Positions 1 to 12,000 of a stretch of 64,000 bases of DNA are shown piece by piece (position 1 is the first letter of the stretch; each line of letters begins with the position of its first letter). Below the pieces are notes generated by a model, which was given only the letters and a program-made list of their open reading frames with translations, was not told where the DNA came from and did not search any database. The translations under genes and the position numbers were made by a program. Source of the stretch: Marsupella aquatica. Lineage: Eukaryota; Marchantiophyta. The stretch lies in assembly GCA_973895155.1 (NCBI GenBank), contig OZ316892.1, positions 2,666,001 to 2,730,000 of the forward strand, given 5' to 3'.

Positions 1-1487
1 ATGTTGTTGGCCAGAGACTAATCCATATGTAGGATAATCATTGATTGTCCACAATACTGAAGCCCTTAGCTTGAACTCTTGCTGCAATCCTAGCCTTGGT
101 AGAACATCAAAACAATCTACTCCTTCTGACCATAATGTCTCAAGATCATCCACAAGTGGAGCCATGTATACATCAAATTGTTCCTCGCTTACAGACACAG
201 GACCTGGAATTAGAAGAGCCAGCATGACAAAGAACTTCTTTGTGGAAAGCCAAGGAGGGATATTATAATTCAACAGCAGGATTGGCCTGTAGACCAGGCA
301 ATAGAATTATTCCCAAATGGATTTACCCCATCAAGTGCCAATCCCATTCGCACATTCCTTGGCTCAGCAGCAAAAGCAGGGTCGATCTCTGTGTCCACAT
401 GTTTCCATGCCTTTGAATCTGCTGGATGTCGGACCATGTTGTCCTTGCTCTTGTTCTCATGATGCCAAGTCATTAGCTTAGATGTACCCTTAGTGGCATA
501 CAATCTCTTCAATCGAGGGATTATAGGGAAATATCTCAAGACCTTCACAGGTTGTAAAGAATTCCCCACTAACTTCATCTTTGGCTGATTACACTTGGAA
601 CAATTGTCCAACTCTGCAGTCTCATTTCTAAATAACATACATCCATTCTCACAGACTGGGATTCTCTCATAGTCTAAACCCAATTTTCTCAGTAATTGTT
701 TTGCAGCATATAGGTTTTTAGGGAGAGTGTGCTCTGTTGGCATTCCATGCTCAGTCAACAAAGACAGCATGGCATTCACTCCCGTGTTCGAGAACCTATT
801 GTTGTGACAGATGTTTAAAAACAACAACATGAAGGAAACTACATCTGTCTTACTGCCTGGAAATAAGGGTTTCATGGCTTCTTCTAAAGACCCTTGTAGA
901 GGGACAGGATTTATAGGATGCCCTGCTGTAGGTGTGTCCTCAGCCCTGGTCTCAGCAAAGGGTGGATCTGCCTCATTCTCATCATTTTGAAACATTGAAT
1001 CTATATCAAAAGGAGGATCATTATCCACATATTCGTCAGACTCTTCAGAAGCTCTTGCCAATGTCTCCTGAAGTAAAACTCTGACCTGCTCTTCAACATC
1101 TATTGATGGCTGGCCTGAGTGGAATGCCTCTCGAGACATTCCTGCCCTCAGTGCCTCTATACTAGAGTTACGGATGTAATTGGATCTCCACTCCTCATCA
1201 GAAGAGTCTTCACCCTCTCCTACCCACACTCGACAGGCAGGGTAGCGGCCATATTTAAGAAGATGTTGTCGACTGGTCTTTCGAGTAGTCTTAACAATCC
1301 CTTTGCATTCCATGCAAGAGCAATACATTCTATGATCAGCACTACCAGAGCAAGCTGTCTGTTCCCGAGCCCATAAGTTATCATCACGACGTTGTATTCG
1401 ACATGGATGGGAAAGAGGTAAACTTCTCAGGTTGTCTGCCTCTATTGTATGTGCAGTGTTATGTGACCCAGCCTGGCTAGAAGCCAT
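1..1487 (-). pseudogene. CACTA transposase (tnp2/TnpD-like), 5' part, frameshifted
   Basis: Transposase of a CACTA (En/Spm) DNA transposon, which would cut and rejoin element ends in the nucleus. The frame opens at 1487 and runs about 405 codons. Near residues 20-100 lies the transposase-associated domain with a CSCMEC cysteine pair and the acidic EDSSDEEW motif. Residues 210-400 match the start of the tnp2 family: a CENGCMLFR segment, a CSKCNQPK knuckle, VLRYFPIIPRLKRLY, and LALDGVNPFGNNS. A one-base deletion near 285 puts the next codons out of frame; the family sequence (LLLNYNIPPW, then FFVMLALLIPGP) resumes in another frame down to position 1 and leaves the window. The rest of the gene is therefore off the left edge. 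It shares its layout with the second tnp2 copy at 43-46.8 kb but is clearly diverged from it. Confidence 0.9.
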
Positions 1488-2501
1488 GATTGTAGCACTA
1501 CCTAATCAAAAACACAGTTGCACATCTTTCTTCTGTGACATCTTGCAGAGCTCTAGACAACTCCAAAACCCTTCCATACCATCTTCTAGAGCGTCATGTG
1601 AAGCAAACATGTGCACAAGTGAAGAATAGACATACATTTGAGGTACAGTACTCCAACTGAGGTAAAGGTAGCTCCCACTTTAGCCTTCATTGCCAATAGA
1701 ATAGTACATGCATGCCAACAACAGGTAAACAGATGACATATTAGCACTTGATCAGAAATTATTTACTTGGGTACGTTACCTAATCTCATTTCATATTGTA
1801 AGTGGCAATGGGTATTTGAAGGAGACTTGAATTGTACAAATCAAAATGTCATCAGTTTACAAGACCAAAGAAAGGCCTACCTGAACCAGATTTAGGCCAA
1901 GGGTGTTCACAGTAGTCAGCAATCTCAGACCCTTCAAAACAGTGAGTACAATAAGAAACATTAATCATAATTTCCATCAATCCCCTCCTTCATTCTTTGA
2001 CTTTTGAATACATTTGTTGAAAGTCCTCTTCAAATATATAGGCAATTTTTATTTGGGCAGGTACTAGAATAGATTCCACATCACAACATTTCATCATCCC
2101 CACACAAACCAGGATACATATGGACAAGGGCCTGAAAGGGTTTCATGTAATCTACATAATTAAACATATAGTGTTTCTATGCAGTAGTAAGAATGAAATA
2201 CAGTCACTCAGTCTTCAAAATTATCAAAAAGGAGAAAGTTCTAAGACCCGGGTTGAAGGAGTTGTTAAGGGTGTTGACACGGGTTTAGAAAGGCAGTACT
2301 ACAAAACTTGAGAGACATTACGTGAAGTTTGCCTTGTTATGCCCAAATCCCTCAGTCAAAGGGACAACAAGAATTTTAAGACCTTGGGTGGATTTTAGGT
2401 CTTGCCTCTTAAGGTCAGTGTGATGTTTTTTAGTTCTTTTGTTATGTATCTCCATTCAGGCTCTTCATATGTTTGCCATTGACAAAACAGTCATCATACA
2501 A
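1488..2501. other. Non-coding spacer between tnp2 and captured exons
   Basis: AT-rich sequence with no coding frame I can support. It lies inside the CACTA element, upstream of tnp2 on the minus strand, and may hold the tnp2 promoter or introns. Confidence 0.4.
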
Positions 2502-2950
2502 TCAGAATTGATACTGGTCTTTCTCCACTAAGTGCTGCTCTACTCTAGGGCAAACAGTCTCAACCCTTGGTCCCAAGATTGGCTCATCATGGTGGAACAT
2601 TATACAGGCACACCTCCTTTGCAGTCTAATGTGTCCATCCCGCCTATATATATCCCCAGGGCGCACTCGACATTTTGGGCAAAAATCCTCACAACTATGG
2701 ATACAGGCAGAGTAGCAGATTTGCTGTGGTTGTACCACTCCATTATCGACTGCCACAATACAAAAACCTATGGGCAAGGGTGGAGCATCCAGAGTAATGG
2801 GCCGGCTATACGTGTCTTTGTGTACAGGCAAAAACTCCCATTGCACAGCAGAACTGGCAGGGACCAACCTCATTCCACTCAGCTTCAGGTGTAGCCTCTC
2901 AGCTCTGCCTTCAAGGTCAGCTCCCAATCTGCTGCGCGTCCTTGGCATTA
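2502..2950 (-). CDS. Cysteine-rich unknown exon, probably captured
   Basis: An open frame of about 148 residues from an ATG at 2948, directly after a good splice acceptor (TTGTTACAG) on the minus strand. The middle has a cysteine cluster (CYSACIHSC, then CPKCRVRPGD, then RRCAC) that could bind zinc. I do not recognise the family. It sits just downstream of the PHD-finger exon on the same strand and may be the next exon of the same gene. Its position between a CACTA terminus and tnp2 suggests it was picked up by the transposon. Confidence 0.4.
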
Positions 2951-3174
2951 CTGTAACAAATACAAGAAGCAATAATTTATCCAACCCAAACACTCAATGA
3001 AATTCATGCAACAATTTAAGATTCAACTATTTCATACAATCAGATAGTTTAGTCCATTTGAGTTTAGTCCATTAGACAGTGTAGTCCACTTCATACTATA
3101 ATCAAACAATTTAGTCCACTTCATGAATACTTAATACTATGTCGTGTTTCTCTACACAACTGAAGGCTTATGAT

Positions 3175-3890
3175 CTATTTGAAATCATGAGGTGGCACAT
3201 CAGAACCCTCTGGAATGACATGGCGATTGTAGTACACCATACGCCATGGACCAATATCCCAAGTTTCTCTACCCTTAACCCCTCTCTTCAGGTGTTTGTC
3301 TGCCTCTGGTCCTTCATCTCTGCACCACGCACGAGGGCACCTACGACACTAGATAAATTCCCAGATGCCATCCCGATACTCCTTGCACACATCACAATAA
3401 TGCCTTGGGCATATCAGAGCAGCGGGATGTGCATCTGAGTTCTCTGCATAAGTTATCAGAGGCAACTCGTTCGCCCTCAATATAGTCCGTAGACAACCCA
3501 CATGGTAAAAGGAATAGCAATCGTCCTGTGCACACTGAATCACAAGGGGCTCATCTGTAGTGGGTTTCACGGTTCGGCCAAGTGACCCACAAGCAAAGCA
3601 ACAAGCTCGGTTCTGCTGACAGAGGTCACAGAGCCACTCCTTGTCCCAATCATGCCCTCTAGAAATGGCAATGCGTGTGCACTCAGGCCCATGGCCATCA
3701 GGCTCCTCAACATCCTGCCCATCAACTAAGTAATGAAAATGTCGACTGCAAGGCCCATCGCAGAACAAAATAGTACCTCCCTCATCACATTCAAAACAAC
3801 AGGGGGGATCCATGCGAAGGTGCTCCTTATGGGCAAACTTGGGATCCAACCAGGCAGCAGCAGCCCGTGCCATGTTGAAGAAAATAAAAT
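3175..3890 (-). pseudogene. Tandem PHD-finger fragment resembling EDM2, with in-frame stop
   Basis: An exon beginning after a splice acceptor (TTGTGCAG, exon from 3890; first ATG at 3873). It encodes a PHD finger (CFECDEGG, FCDGPC, HFHYLV, LCDLCQQN). An extended PHD module follows (CFACGSLG, CAQDDC, SFYHVGC, CPRHYCDVC). This spacing, with the IWEFI-stop-CRRCP block after it, resembles the plant chromatin regulator EDM2, which reads histone marks and controls silencing of transposons and intronic heterochromatin. A TAG at 3349-3351 sits exactly where the family has glutamine, so one C-to-T change explains it; the frame then continues to a second stop at 3175. Either a captured gene fragment inside the CACTA element or a relic of a host gene; capture is favoured by the position. 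Confidence 0.6.
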
Positions 3891-5394
3891 CTGCACAATT
3901 GCCTTCAACATCACTCCAAAGTCCATTCAAAAACCAAGAGACAAACACAAAGAAGGTAAGTGAAGTGTACTTACTCACAGAGCAGTTGAGCCAGCCCCAG
4001 TCGCACCTCCAACCAGCACAGACCTGTGGTTACCACACTCATCAGTCTCCCCAATATTTATTCCCCAATTGCCCCAATATTTATTCTCGGTCTAGCCAAA
4101 CCAGCCTGCAGGCCTACACCAGCTATTAAGTTTTCTCTAACGTCCCAGCTGACAAAACAGCTCAGCCTCTGTTGCACTTAAACTAGAACAGAACATACAT
4201 CTGAAAACATTCTGATCATCACCTCCAAACCTTCCGCTTTAACAAACAAATCACAGCCGTCCGTACGTAGCTCTCAATCAATAAACATACAAACCCTGAG
4301 AGACACACCCTATCAAATTACTTTAGGAGAAGTAAATATACTCTACAACTGAATTCTAGGTTTGACATGATTGTATGAATTTTAATGGGTATCCTGTTCA
4401 GGAGATCATTAGTTGAAGTGTTCTAAGCAGCTCCAATTCTCAAATACGCACCTAAGGCCTTAGCAGAATTAATAATTATAGGCTTGTTGCAAAAACTATA
4501 AGGCCAGATAGGAATACCTTAAGGGTGAAAGGTTTGCGGACAATCTGTAGAGAGCAGATTGCCTACAATCAAATCGAGACGCCCATAAACCCTGCACAAC
4601 CACCACACAACAATTGCACATTGCTGACAGGAAATCACATGAAAGAATGCAGTATAACCAGAAGGGAAGAAGTATAATGCTTCTAAAATTAACGGACTTT
4701 GAAGAGCATAGCAGACCTCAGACATGATTTGCCGTTTGGTTCAGACAAAAATTAATGAGACAAGAGAGACAACAAGGTACCCGAACCTTGTAGCGGGAAG
4801 GGGAAAAAGGGACGCAATGGAGGAAAGAGGAGAAGATGGGCTTTCAGAAGAGAAAACACGACCGAGCAGGGTGAGACAAGCAAGACTTCATCAAAGGACA
4901 GAACGCTGGAGTATGAAATCCATGATTACTCTGTTTTTAGATATATTATATTTTCAGAAGAATAAGGAAGCAAGGCCCAGTGGATCCACACTGTCTTAAA
5001 GGTACTAGCGGGCAATATACAAACATCCAATCCCAAGCCAATAGATATAACATTTCTTGGCCAGCACAGACAGGAAGCTCGAGAGGAGCACAAAGCAAGC
5101 CGCACAGGGTGAGAGAGAGGCATGAACACAAAAACCTATACAGACCAGAACGAAAGCTCCCTTCAAGCTGGGACTCTACTCTTGGTTGATCGATGTTGCT
5201 GATACTAGCTAGTGCACTTTACTAAACTGAAAAAAACATTGACAGCATCGGGCAGTGTAAGTGAAAATGAAAGCATTAAGAAGCAACAGTAGTCTCAGGG
5301 ATTGAGGTGGGGTTTTAGGTAGCTTTGGCGCAGAAAAAAGTAAGGAGGGAATGCTAGGCATTTCCTAAGACCAGTAGCCCAATCAAGGTGATCA

Positions 5395-5500
5395 GAGCAA
5401 TAAGTAAAATACAAACGGGGATGTAAAGCAAATGGCAAAGGCATGACAAGAGAAAAGGGAATGGCCAAGGCATGACCACACGCAGCTCAAAGCCAAAGCA
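5395..5500 (+). repeat. Direct repeat, copy 1
   Basis: Diverged copy of the segment at 6047-6145. Shared blocks are ACAAACGGGGATG, a GGCATGACAAG-type block and ACGCAGCTCAAAGCCAAA. The copies are about 650 bp apart, pointing to an old local duplication. Confidence 0.6.
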
Positions 5501-6046
5501 GAAATTCCAGAGCAAAGTCAAGAAGGACCAAAAATGATGTAGCAGTACACACCAGATCACCCCAAATCACCCCAGATGCCTTCTACTTTTCCAGTTCCGC
5601 TGATGCAGACCCTAATGTCGAGCCCTCGCGCCTGCACACTTGATACCCCCGATCAATTTCATACCATCACAAACGAGTACCGTATGCAATGTTCAAGAAG
5701 ATGTTGCATCTGCAACCCAGGTCGAGACCATTTTCAGGGAGCGCAGACGATAGCGCATGTTGATTCGACAGATAAGGGAGCAACATTGAAAAAGCAAGCT
5801 GCATATTGAAGACTTAACATTGAAAGCTACCGTGGGAATACTCACAAATCAGCTGCCAGCGGCCTCCAGTGCAATGCCTCCCACCACCTCCACGTTCTCC
5901 TTCAAAGCCACGCTAAGGTCAATGCTACACACTACACTCACAGGAGAGAGATCGATCAAGGAAAAAATGCAAATCCGCAACCTTAGAGTACACTGTATGG
6001 AGAAAAAGAGCAATAGGGGAAGAAAAGCAAGGGAAGCAGACACAAA

Positions 6047-6145
6047 AGCATTAAGCAAAAGACAAACGGGGATGCCAAGCAGAAAGCATGATAGGAGAGA
6101 AGCGAATGGTTGAGGCATGACAAGACGCAGCTCAAAGCCAAAACA
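6047..6145 (+). repeat. Direct repeat, copy 2
   Basis: Partner of the repeat at 5395-5500, in the same order and orientation, with several small indels. Confidence 0.6.
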
Positions 6146-7629
6146 AAGAAGGCATACATACCTTCAACCAGAAACTCTCTTTAAGCTCAAACACACAGAA
6201 GCTGCAGCAACTCGCAGCTTCCCCTAGCGCTCGATCACACCAACTCACAGCAATCTGTAGTTGCTCGCAGCAGTTTGCAGCAAGTCCCTAAACTCCCAGC
6301 AGCTTGCAGCTCCCACCAACACCTCTCAGCGGCTCCCAGCGAGCCCAACAGTGCACCAGGAAATCTCCTGAGGAATGCAGGTCCAAGCTTGAGCTCGATC
6401 GTCAACAACTTACAGTGAAGCAAGGAACTTCCTTCACAGTCCTAAGGTGCAACTCGCGACTCTATTCTTGCTGCTTCGATCACAAAAGGTCCTTTCAGGT
6501 GAGCGCCCCTCCTTCCTGGTCGCCGTTGCACTGATTGCTGGCAGCTAGAGTTCCCTTCCACAATGACGGGAGTGTGCGTGTGCTTGAGGTGATCAGCGAT
6601 GGTGGGTGGTACATAAGGGCAGCAGTAGGGAGTTCCCCCAAGAGTTACGAGCCTTTCAGAAATCATGATGGCGGTAGCAAGTAGGAACGTAGGAGCTCGG
6701 TCCTAGGGCAGCTTCCCACTGCCCACAATAACAAAGTGCGACCCTCCTCCTCCACCCTAAACCGTAGTCCCAAGTTGCAGCTGAACTCCACAGCATCCGA
6801 TTAGAAGGCCAGACTAAACTCCCGAGTTGATGAGTGAGTAAGTGCACTCTGCGTCGCGACGACAAACCCTTCGACAAACTGCGCAAAGGAGCAGGAAAAC
6901 CTCAACATTCGATAAGCTCTTCGCAAAGTTCTTTGTGAAACAGGGAATCCAATGAGCCGGGTGCTTCCAGCAGTTCCCGCCAATGACAAAGGCAAGGGCC
7001 GGGGGATTGAGGGGATGACATGTGGACGATGGAGATTGCATCCAACTGCGACTATGAACGGGAAACTTCAACGGTCCAAGTGAAGGGGTTACTAGGGCCT
7101 TATTCCCCCCATAAAGGACTTAATTAAGTATGTGATGTCATTAGGGAGTGGAAAAGGACTTTGCACCACCCATAACTATTTTTCTCCCCCAAAAGTGCAA
7201 AAATTACTAACACACCCTCTAGAGAAAAACAATTCCAAGAAGCCCCTTTGGGCAATCCATCAGCCATAAAGCATCTCAAATAATTGAAATGTGTGGCTAA
7301 GTTAACAGGAGGAGTTAATTGGCAGCCTAAATAATATTTGGCGGTACCTTAACGGAGTTCTGGGCGTAATTTAGCAAAAGACATAATCTGCAATTTGGGC
7401 CCCTTTTTCTTAACTGAAATGATGGAAACTTGGTACGGAGCAGTACAATAAATCATCTAAATGAGAACTTACTCCAGAATATCTAACATAGATATGGTCA
7501 AGTGTGTTTGGTATACTAAGGAACCAAAAGCTATCGTGACTCTTTTGCCCTCATGACATATATGCAATGGTATGACCCCCATAAAGTGAAGTCTGCCCAT
7601 ATAATGACTCCAACATGGAAACAAAGTAA

Positions 7630-9790
7630 CATAGACCAGATTAGGGTCCAGGGTTGAAGTGTACCCTATCCCGCACCATGTGGAGTGGGTAGCATCCCTA
7701 ATGGCGGGCTACAATCATAAATATTGCCAATCACCCCCAAAGGCCCCAAGGAGTCATATTGTCCATGGCATGCTTGACTGCCACATTGACATCATGAATG
7801 ACTTATTTTTGTGTCATTTGAATGAATGACATCTCCCGGCACTCCCTAAATGACAAAAACCTTTAGTCACGCATAGTAATGACTCAAGATCCCTTACAAA
7901 TGACCAAATGGGAGTGGTTTGCACTCCTTTGGACAAATGACTCCAAAGTCATACAACTTGGGAGTGTTTTGCCCAAAGTTGGGTGATGCCCTTCCATGAT
8001 GCAAAATGTGTGCTTTAAAAAGTGTTGTGGAGGCCAAGTGGCATAACTAGTGGCTCAGGGTGTACAAGTACCCCATCCCGCACCATGTGGAGTGGGTAGC
8101 ATCCCTAATGGCCGGCTACGATCACATATATTGCGAATAAGCCCCCAAAGGCCCCCAGGAGTCATATTGTCCATGGCATGCTTGACTGCCACATTGACAT
8201 CATCAATGACTCATATTTGTGTCATTTGCTTAAATGACACCCTCGACACTCCACAAATGACAAAAACCTTCAATCACATGCACAAATGACTCAAGATCCC
8301 TTACAAATGACAAAATGGGAGTGGTTTGCACTCCTTTGGACAAATGACTCCAAAGTCATACAACTTGGGAGTGTTTTGCCCAAAGTTGGATGATGCCCTT
8401 CCATGATGCAAAATGTGTGCTTTAAAAAGTGTTGTGGAGGCCAAGTGGCATAACTAGTGGCTCAGGGTGTACAAGTACCCCATCCCGCACCATGTGGAGT
8501 GGGTAGCATCCCTAATGGCCGGCTAAGATCATGTATATTGCAAATAAGCCCCCAAAGGCCCCAAGGAGTCATATTGTCCATGGCATGCTTGACTGCCACA
8601 TTGACATCATCAATGACTCATATTTGTGTCATTTGCTTAAATGACACCCCTCAGCACTCCACAAATGACAAAAACTTTCAGTCACATGCACAAATGACTC
8701 AAGATCCCTTACAAATGACAAAATGGGAGTGGTTTGCACTCCTTTGGACAAATGACTCCAAAGTCATACAACTTGGGAGTGTTTTGCCCAAAGTTGGGTG
8801 ATGCCCTTCCATGATGCAAAATGTGTGCTTTAAAAAGTGTTGTGGAGGCCAAGTGGCATAACTAGTGGCTTAGGGTGTACAAGTACCCCATCCCGCACCA
8901 TGTGGAGTGGGTAGCATCCCTAATGGCCGGCTACGATCACGTATATTGCGAATAAGCCTCCAAAGGCCCCCAAGAGTCATATTGTCCATGGCATGCTTGA
9001 CTGCCGCATTGACATCATCAATGACTCATATTTGTGTCATTTGCTTAAATGACACCCCTCAGCACTCCACAAATGACAAAAACCTTTAGTCAAGTGCACA
9101 AATGACTCTATATCCCTTACAAATGACAAAATGCGAGTGGTTTGCACCCCTTTGGGCAAATGACTCCAAAGTCATACAACTTGGGAGTGTTTTGCCCAAA
9201 GTTGGGCCATGCCCTTCCAAGGTGAAAAAGTTGGGTCATAAAAACTATTGCGAGGACAAATTGAGATAACTAGTGGCCCAGAGTTTAGGTGTACCCTACC
9301 CCGCACCATGTGGAGTGGGTAGCATCCCTAATGCTGGGCTACAATCATGGATATAGCCAATTGACCCCCGGAGGCCCCAAAGAGTCATATTGTCCATGGC
9401 ATGCATGACTGCAACAATGACATCATGAATGACCCATTTTTGTGTCATTTACATGAATGATGTCTCCCAGCACTTCCTAAATGACACAAACCCTTAGTCA
9501 CGTGCACAAATGACTCTAGATCCCTTGCCAATGACTCACAATAGTGGTTTGCACCCCTTTGGGCAAATGACTCCAAAGTCATACAACTTGGGAGTGTTTT
9601 GCCCAAAGTTGGGTGATGCCCTTCCATGATGCAAAAGGTGTGTTTTAAAAAGTGTTGTGGAGACCAAATGGCATAACCAGTGGCCCAGGTTTGTCAAGTA
9701 TCCTATCCCGCACCATGTGAAGTGGGTATCATCCTTAATGGCCGGCCCCTATCACCAATGGGGTCAATCAGCCACCAAAGGCTCTTAAGA
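7630..9790 (+). repeat. 407-408 bp tandem array, about 5.5 units
   Basis: The phrase CGCACCATGTGGAGTGGGTAG recurs at about 7672, 8079, 8486, 8894 and 9302, with a variant at 9709; the spacing is 407-408 bp each time. Units 2-4 are nearly identical and the outer units are more diverged, as expected from unequal exchange within an array. Each unit contains several AAATGAC/GTCATTT words, the motif that fills the terminal regions of this CACTA family. Short frames inside (8050, 8457, 8907) repeat with the array and are not genes. Confidence 0.92.
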
Positions 9791-10768
9791 GTCATATTCT
9801 GCATGGCATACATGACCACAACATTGACATCCCAAATGACATTTGCATAAATGACATCTAGCGGCACTTGTCAAATGACTAGAAAGTTGAGTGAGAGCAA
9901 AAATGATTGGGAATCCTTTGCAAATAACATGAATAATATATTGGAAAAAATGACATGAGAAAATATAGGCATGTAGTATCTAAATTCTAAACCTTAAACC
10001 CTAGACCTATGCCCGAGAGTGTTATTTGGCAACCTTGCATGCCCCCATATATACTCCAACATGTGAAATGTGAATACAGCTTAAGGAATGTAAACACTTC
10101 AGGAGTCCTTGGCATATATAGGAAAGATGTAATAAATGGGTGCAAGTATATATAAATATACATACTTATTAGAGATTATCAAGCCTTTAAGTTGTACATC
10201 AATTTAATGATGAGACTCACAACAAAAGAAGGCTTGTTAGGTCTCTAAATGTATTTCAAATCTAATATGTGAGTGCCACTAGTCTTTATATATACTACCA
10301 TACCTTTTGGATGACTAATCATACCCTAAACCCTAAAACATATACTAAACCATAAACCTCAAAATAGTCATATGTTGTTTATCATGTCATTTATCACTTT
10401 TGGTTTAAATGACTACTAACATTTTTAAACACTGATATTTGCATATTTGATTTATTAGTCATTAGTCACCATCGTCTGAAATGACTTCCCATATGTGAAA
10501 CACTGATATGACAGAGTTTTTGTTAATTGTGTCATTCACAAAGACTGTCCAAAATGACTACAACTCATGATTGCTGTCATTATAGCAGTCAAAGTCATTT
10601 GGCTCATTGGTTTAAATGACATTATTACAAGTATTAGTCATTTTTTGCACCCCGTCATTTTGGACAGTCATTTCAATGTCATTTATGTCATGTCATTTAC
10701 ATATTTTGTCATTTGAGTACATAAGTCATATGTGTCATAGTCATAAAAGGCCCCATTTTCTACTAGTG
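9791..10768 (+). mobile_element. CACTA right subterminal region and terminus (element 1)
   Basis: A dense field of GTCATTT/AAATGAC words in both orientations ends at TTTTCTACTAGTG (10756-10768), the reverse complement of a CACTA terminus starting CACTAGTAGAAAA. Such subterminal words are the usual binding sites for TnpA-type proteins. The tnp2 and PHD genes at 1-4 kb run away from this end, as in the intact layout at 38.8-58 kb, so I read 1-10768 as the right part of one element whose left end lies outside the window. Confidence 0.75.
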
Positions 10769-10931
10769 AATGTGAGTGGCGGTCCGAGACAAGGAGTTCT
10801 GGCCATGCCAGCATTGGGATCAGACTCGACGATTTGGAGCAGAACACTAAAATGTGGAGCTCTTTAGAAGGTAGGAATCAGGACCAAGAGGTGAGCAGAT
10901 TCGCAGGGAGCAGATTCGCAGGCTAATTTCC

Positions 10932-11291
10932 ATGGACCGAGGCGTGGTCAGGCTGCTGGACGTTCTTCAGAGGAATTACACCAGCACGGCCTTCGTGCCC
11001 TTCACAAGGTTCAGGACGGGAGGGAACTCCCACAACAAGAACGACTCCCACTGCAAGGAACGTTGGGGCTTAAGACGAGTAGAATGGTTGGGGGGGAAGT
11101 TCGTGCTCATAAGGATTCATAAGGATAGAAGATCTCAGGGAGGCTCTTATGCGCATATTGCCTCCCACAATGGGAATTGCCCTATGGACTCGCAATCGGG
11201 GCAGGATGAGAATGAGTGGAGCCAGCCGTATGAGGACAGTGATGGGGACGAATTCCGAGTAGGAACTTTAGCCAAATCATGGGAAATTTGA
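10932..11291 (+). CDS. Unidentified exon or short gene (119 aa)
   Basis: An open frame from ATG at 10932 (MDRGVVRLLDVLQRNYTSTA...) ending with an acidic stretch and a stop at 11289-11291. Its base composition is more gene-like than the flanks. I do not recognise the family. It begins about 160 bp after the CACTA terminus and may be the first exon of the plus-strand gene suggested by exons further on. Confidence 0.35.
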   Translation: MDRGVVRLLDVLQRNYTSTAFVPFTRFRTGGNSHNKNDSHCKERWGLRRVEWLGGKFVLIRIHKDRRSQGGSYAHIASHNGNCPMDSQSGQDENEWSQPYEDSDGDEFRVGTLAKSWEI

Positions 11292-11934
11292 TAACCCTCG
11301 CCCTTGCCCTCGCCGTATGTACAAAGACCACATTGGAATTGTCAGCACTGTTCAGTCCTTTTCTTCTTGCGTACAAGTGCTTTGCCGGACTGACGACTCA
11401 AAGAGTGTCTGAACATTAACTTAGTTGTGCATCTGCTTGTTCAGGACTTATTTCAAGTATCAAACCAAGGAAAAATGGAGCCTGGCAATTCTAGCGGACA
11501 ATGTCACCGTTGAATTTTAGGTTCCTATTCAATTCATAACTTTCTTCTGTTCTTAATCATTGGATACATATGCCAGTGACTGATCCCAAAGAAGTTCTTT
11601 CATAGTTGGCTGTCAGTGTGTGGCCCGATGTTTGCTATCATGCTTGATACAATCTATTCTGGTCTGGAGATGAATCAAATGTTGGAATTTGTATAGCTAC
11701 TTGATTCCGGAGTGCAATGCCAGTCCTAGTAACAGAGCAGATCAGATTTAGCTCCCAAACTAATTATTCAGCTGATCCAGCAGGATATAAATCAAGGCAA
11801 TATTATTGTTAGTTTGTTGGACTAACAATTTGTCGATGGTGGATAAGTTTGAGGCTATGGATTTGCTGGATTTGCATCTGAACCGTAAACAATTTTTTTT
11901 TCATTTTGATCTCAGCTATCTTAAATGACGTCAA

Positions 11935-12000
11935 TGCCCCGAGCATATAATGCAGCTTCTACTGTAGCTTGCTTCAGCTTAATTAGAGCTCTGCTTGAGG
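11935..12000 (+). other. Possible short exon with splice donor
   Basis: A frame reading AYNAASTVACFSLIRALLE runs into GAG|GTGAGT, a strong donor. It could belong with the other plus-strand exons of 10.9-15.4 kb. Support is limited to the frame and donor. Confidence 0.25.

Larger units (their letters stand above)
3980..7620. other. Non-coding region of the first CACTA element
   Basis: About 3.6 kb without a supported gene. It contains splice-like and 5'-UTR-like stretches, CAGC-rich DNA at 6.2-6.4 kb and an internal duplication (see 5395 and 6047). Short frames on both strands show no family resemblance. Confidence 0.4.

Noticed and set aside
8050-9089. Three similar short plus-strand frames starting MAQGVQVPHP or a variant
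   Set aside because: They recur with the 407-bp array and differ by stops; repeat-derived rather than genes.
10324-10345. CCCTAAACCCTAAA, telomere-like; similar words at about 57.36-57.70 kb
   Set aside because: Only two perfect units at 10.3 kb and scattered imperfect ones elsewhere; too few for a telomere or a clear interstitial array.
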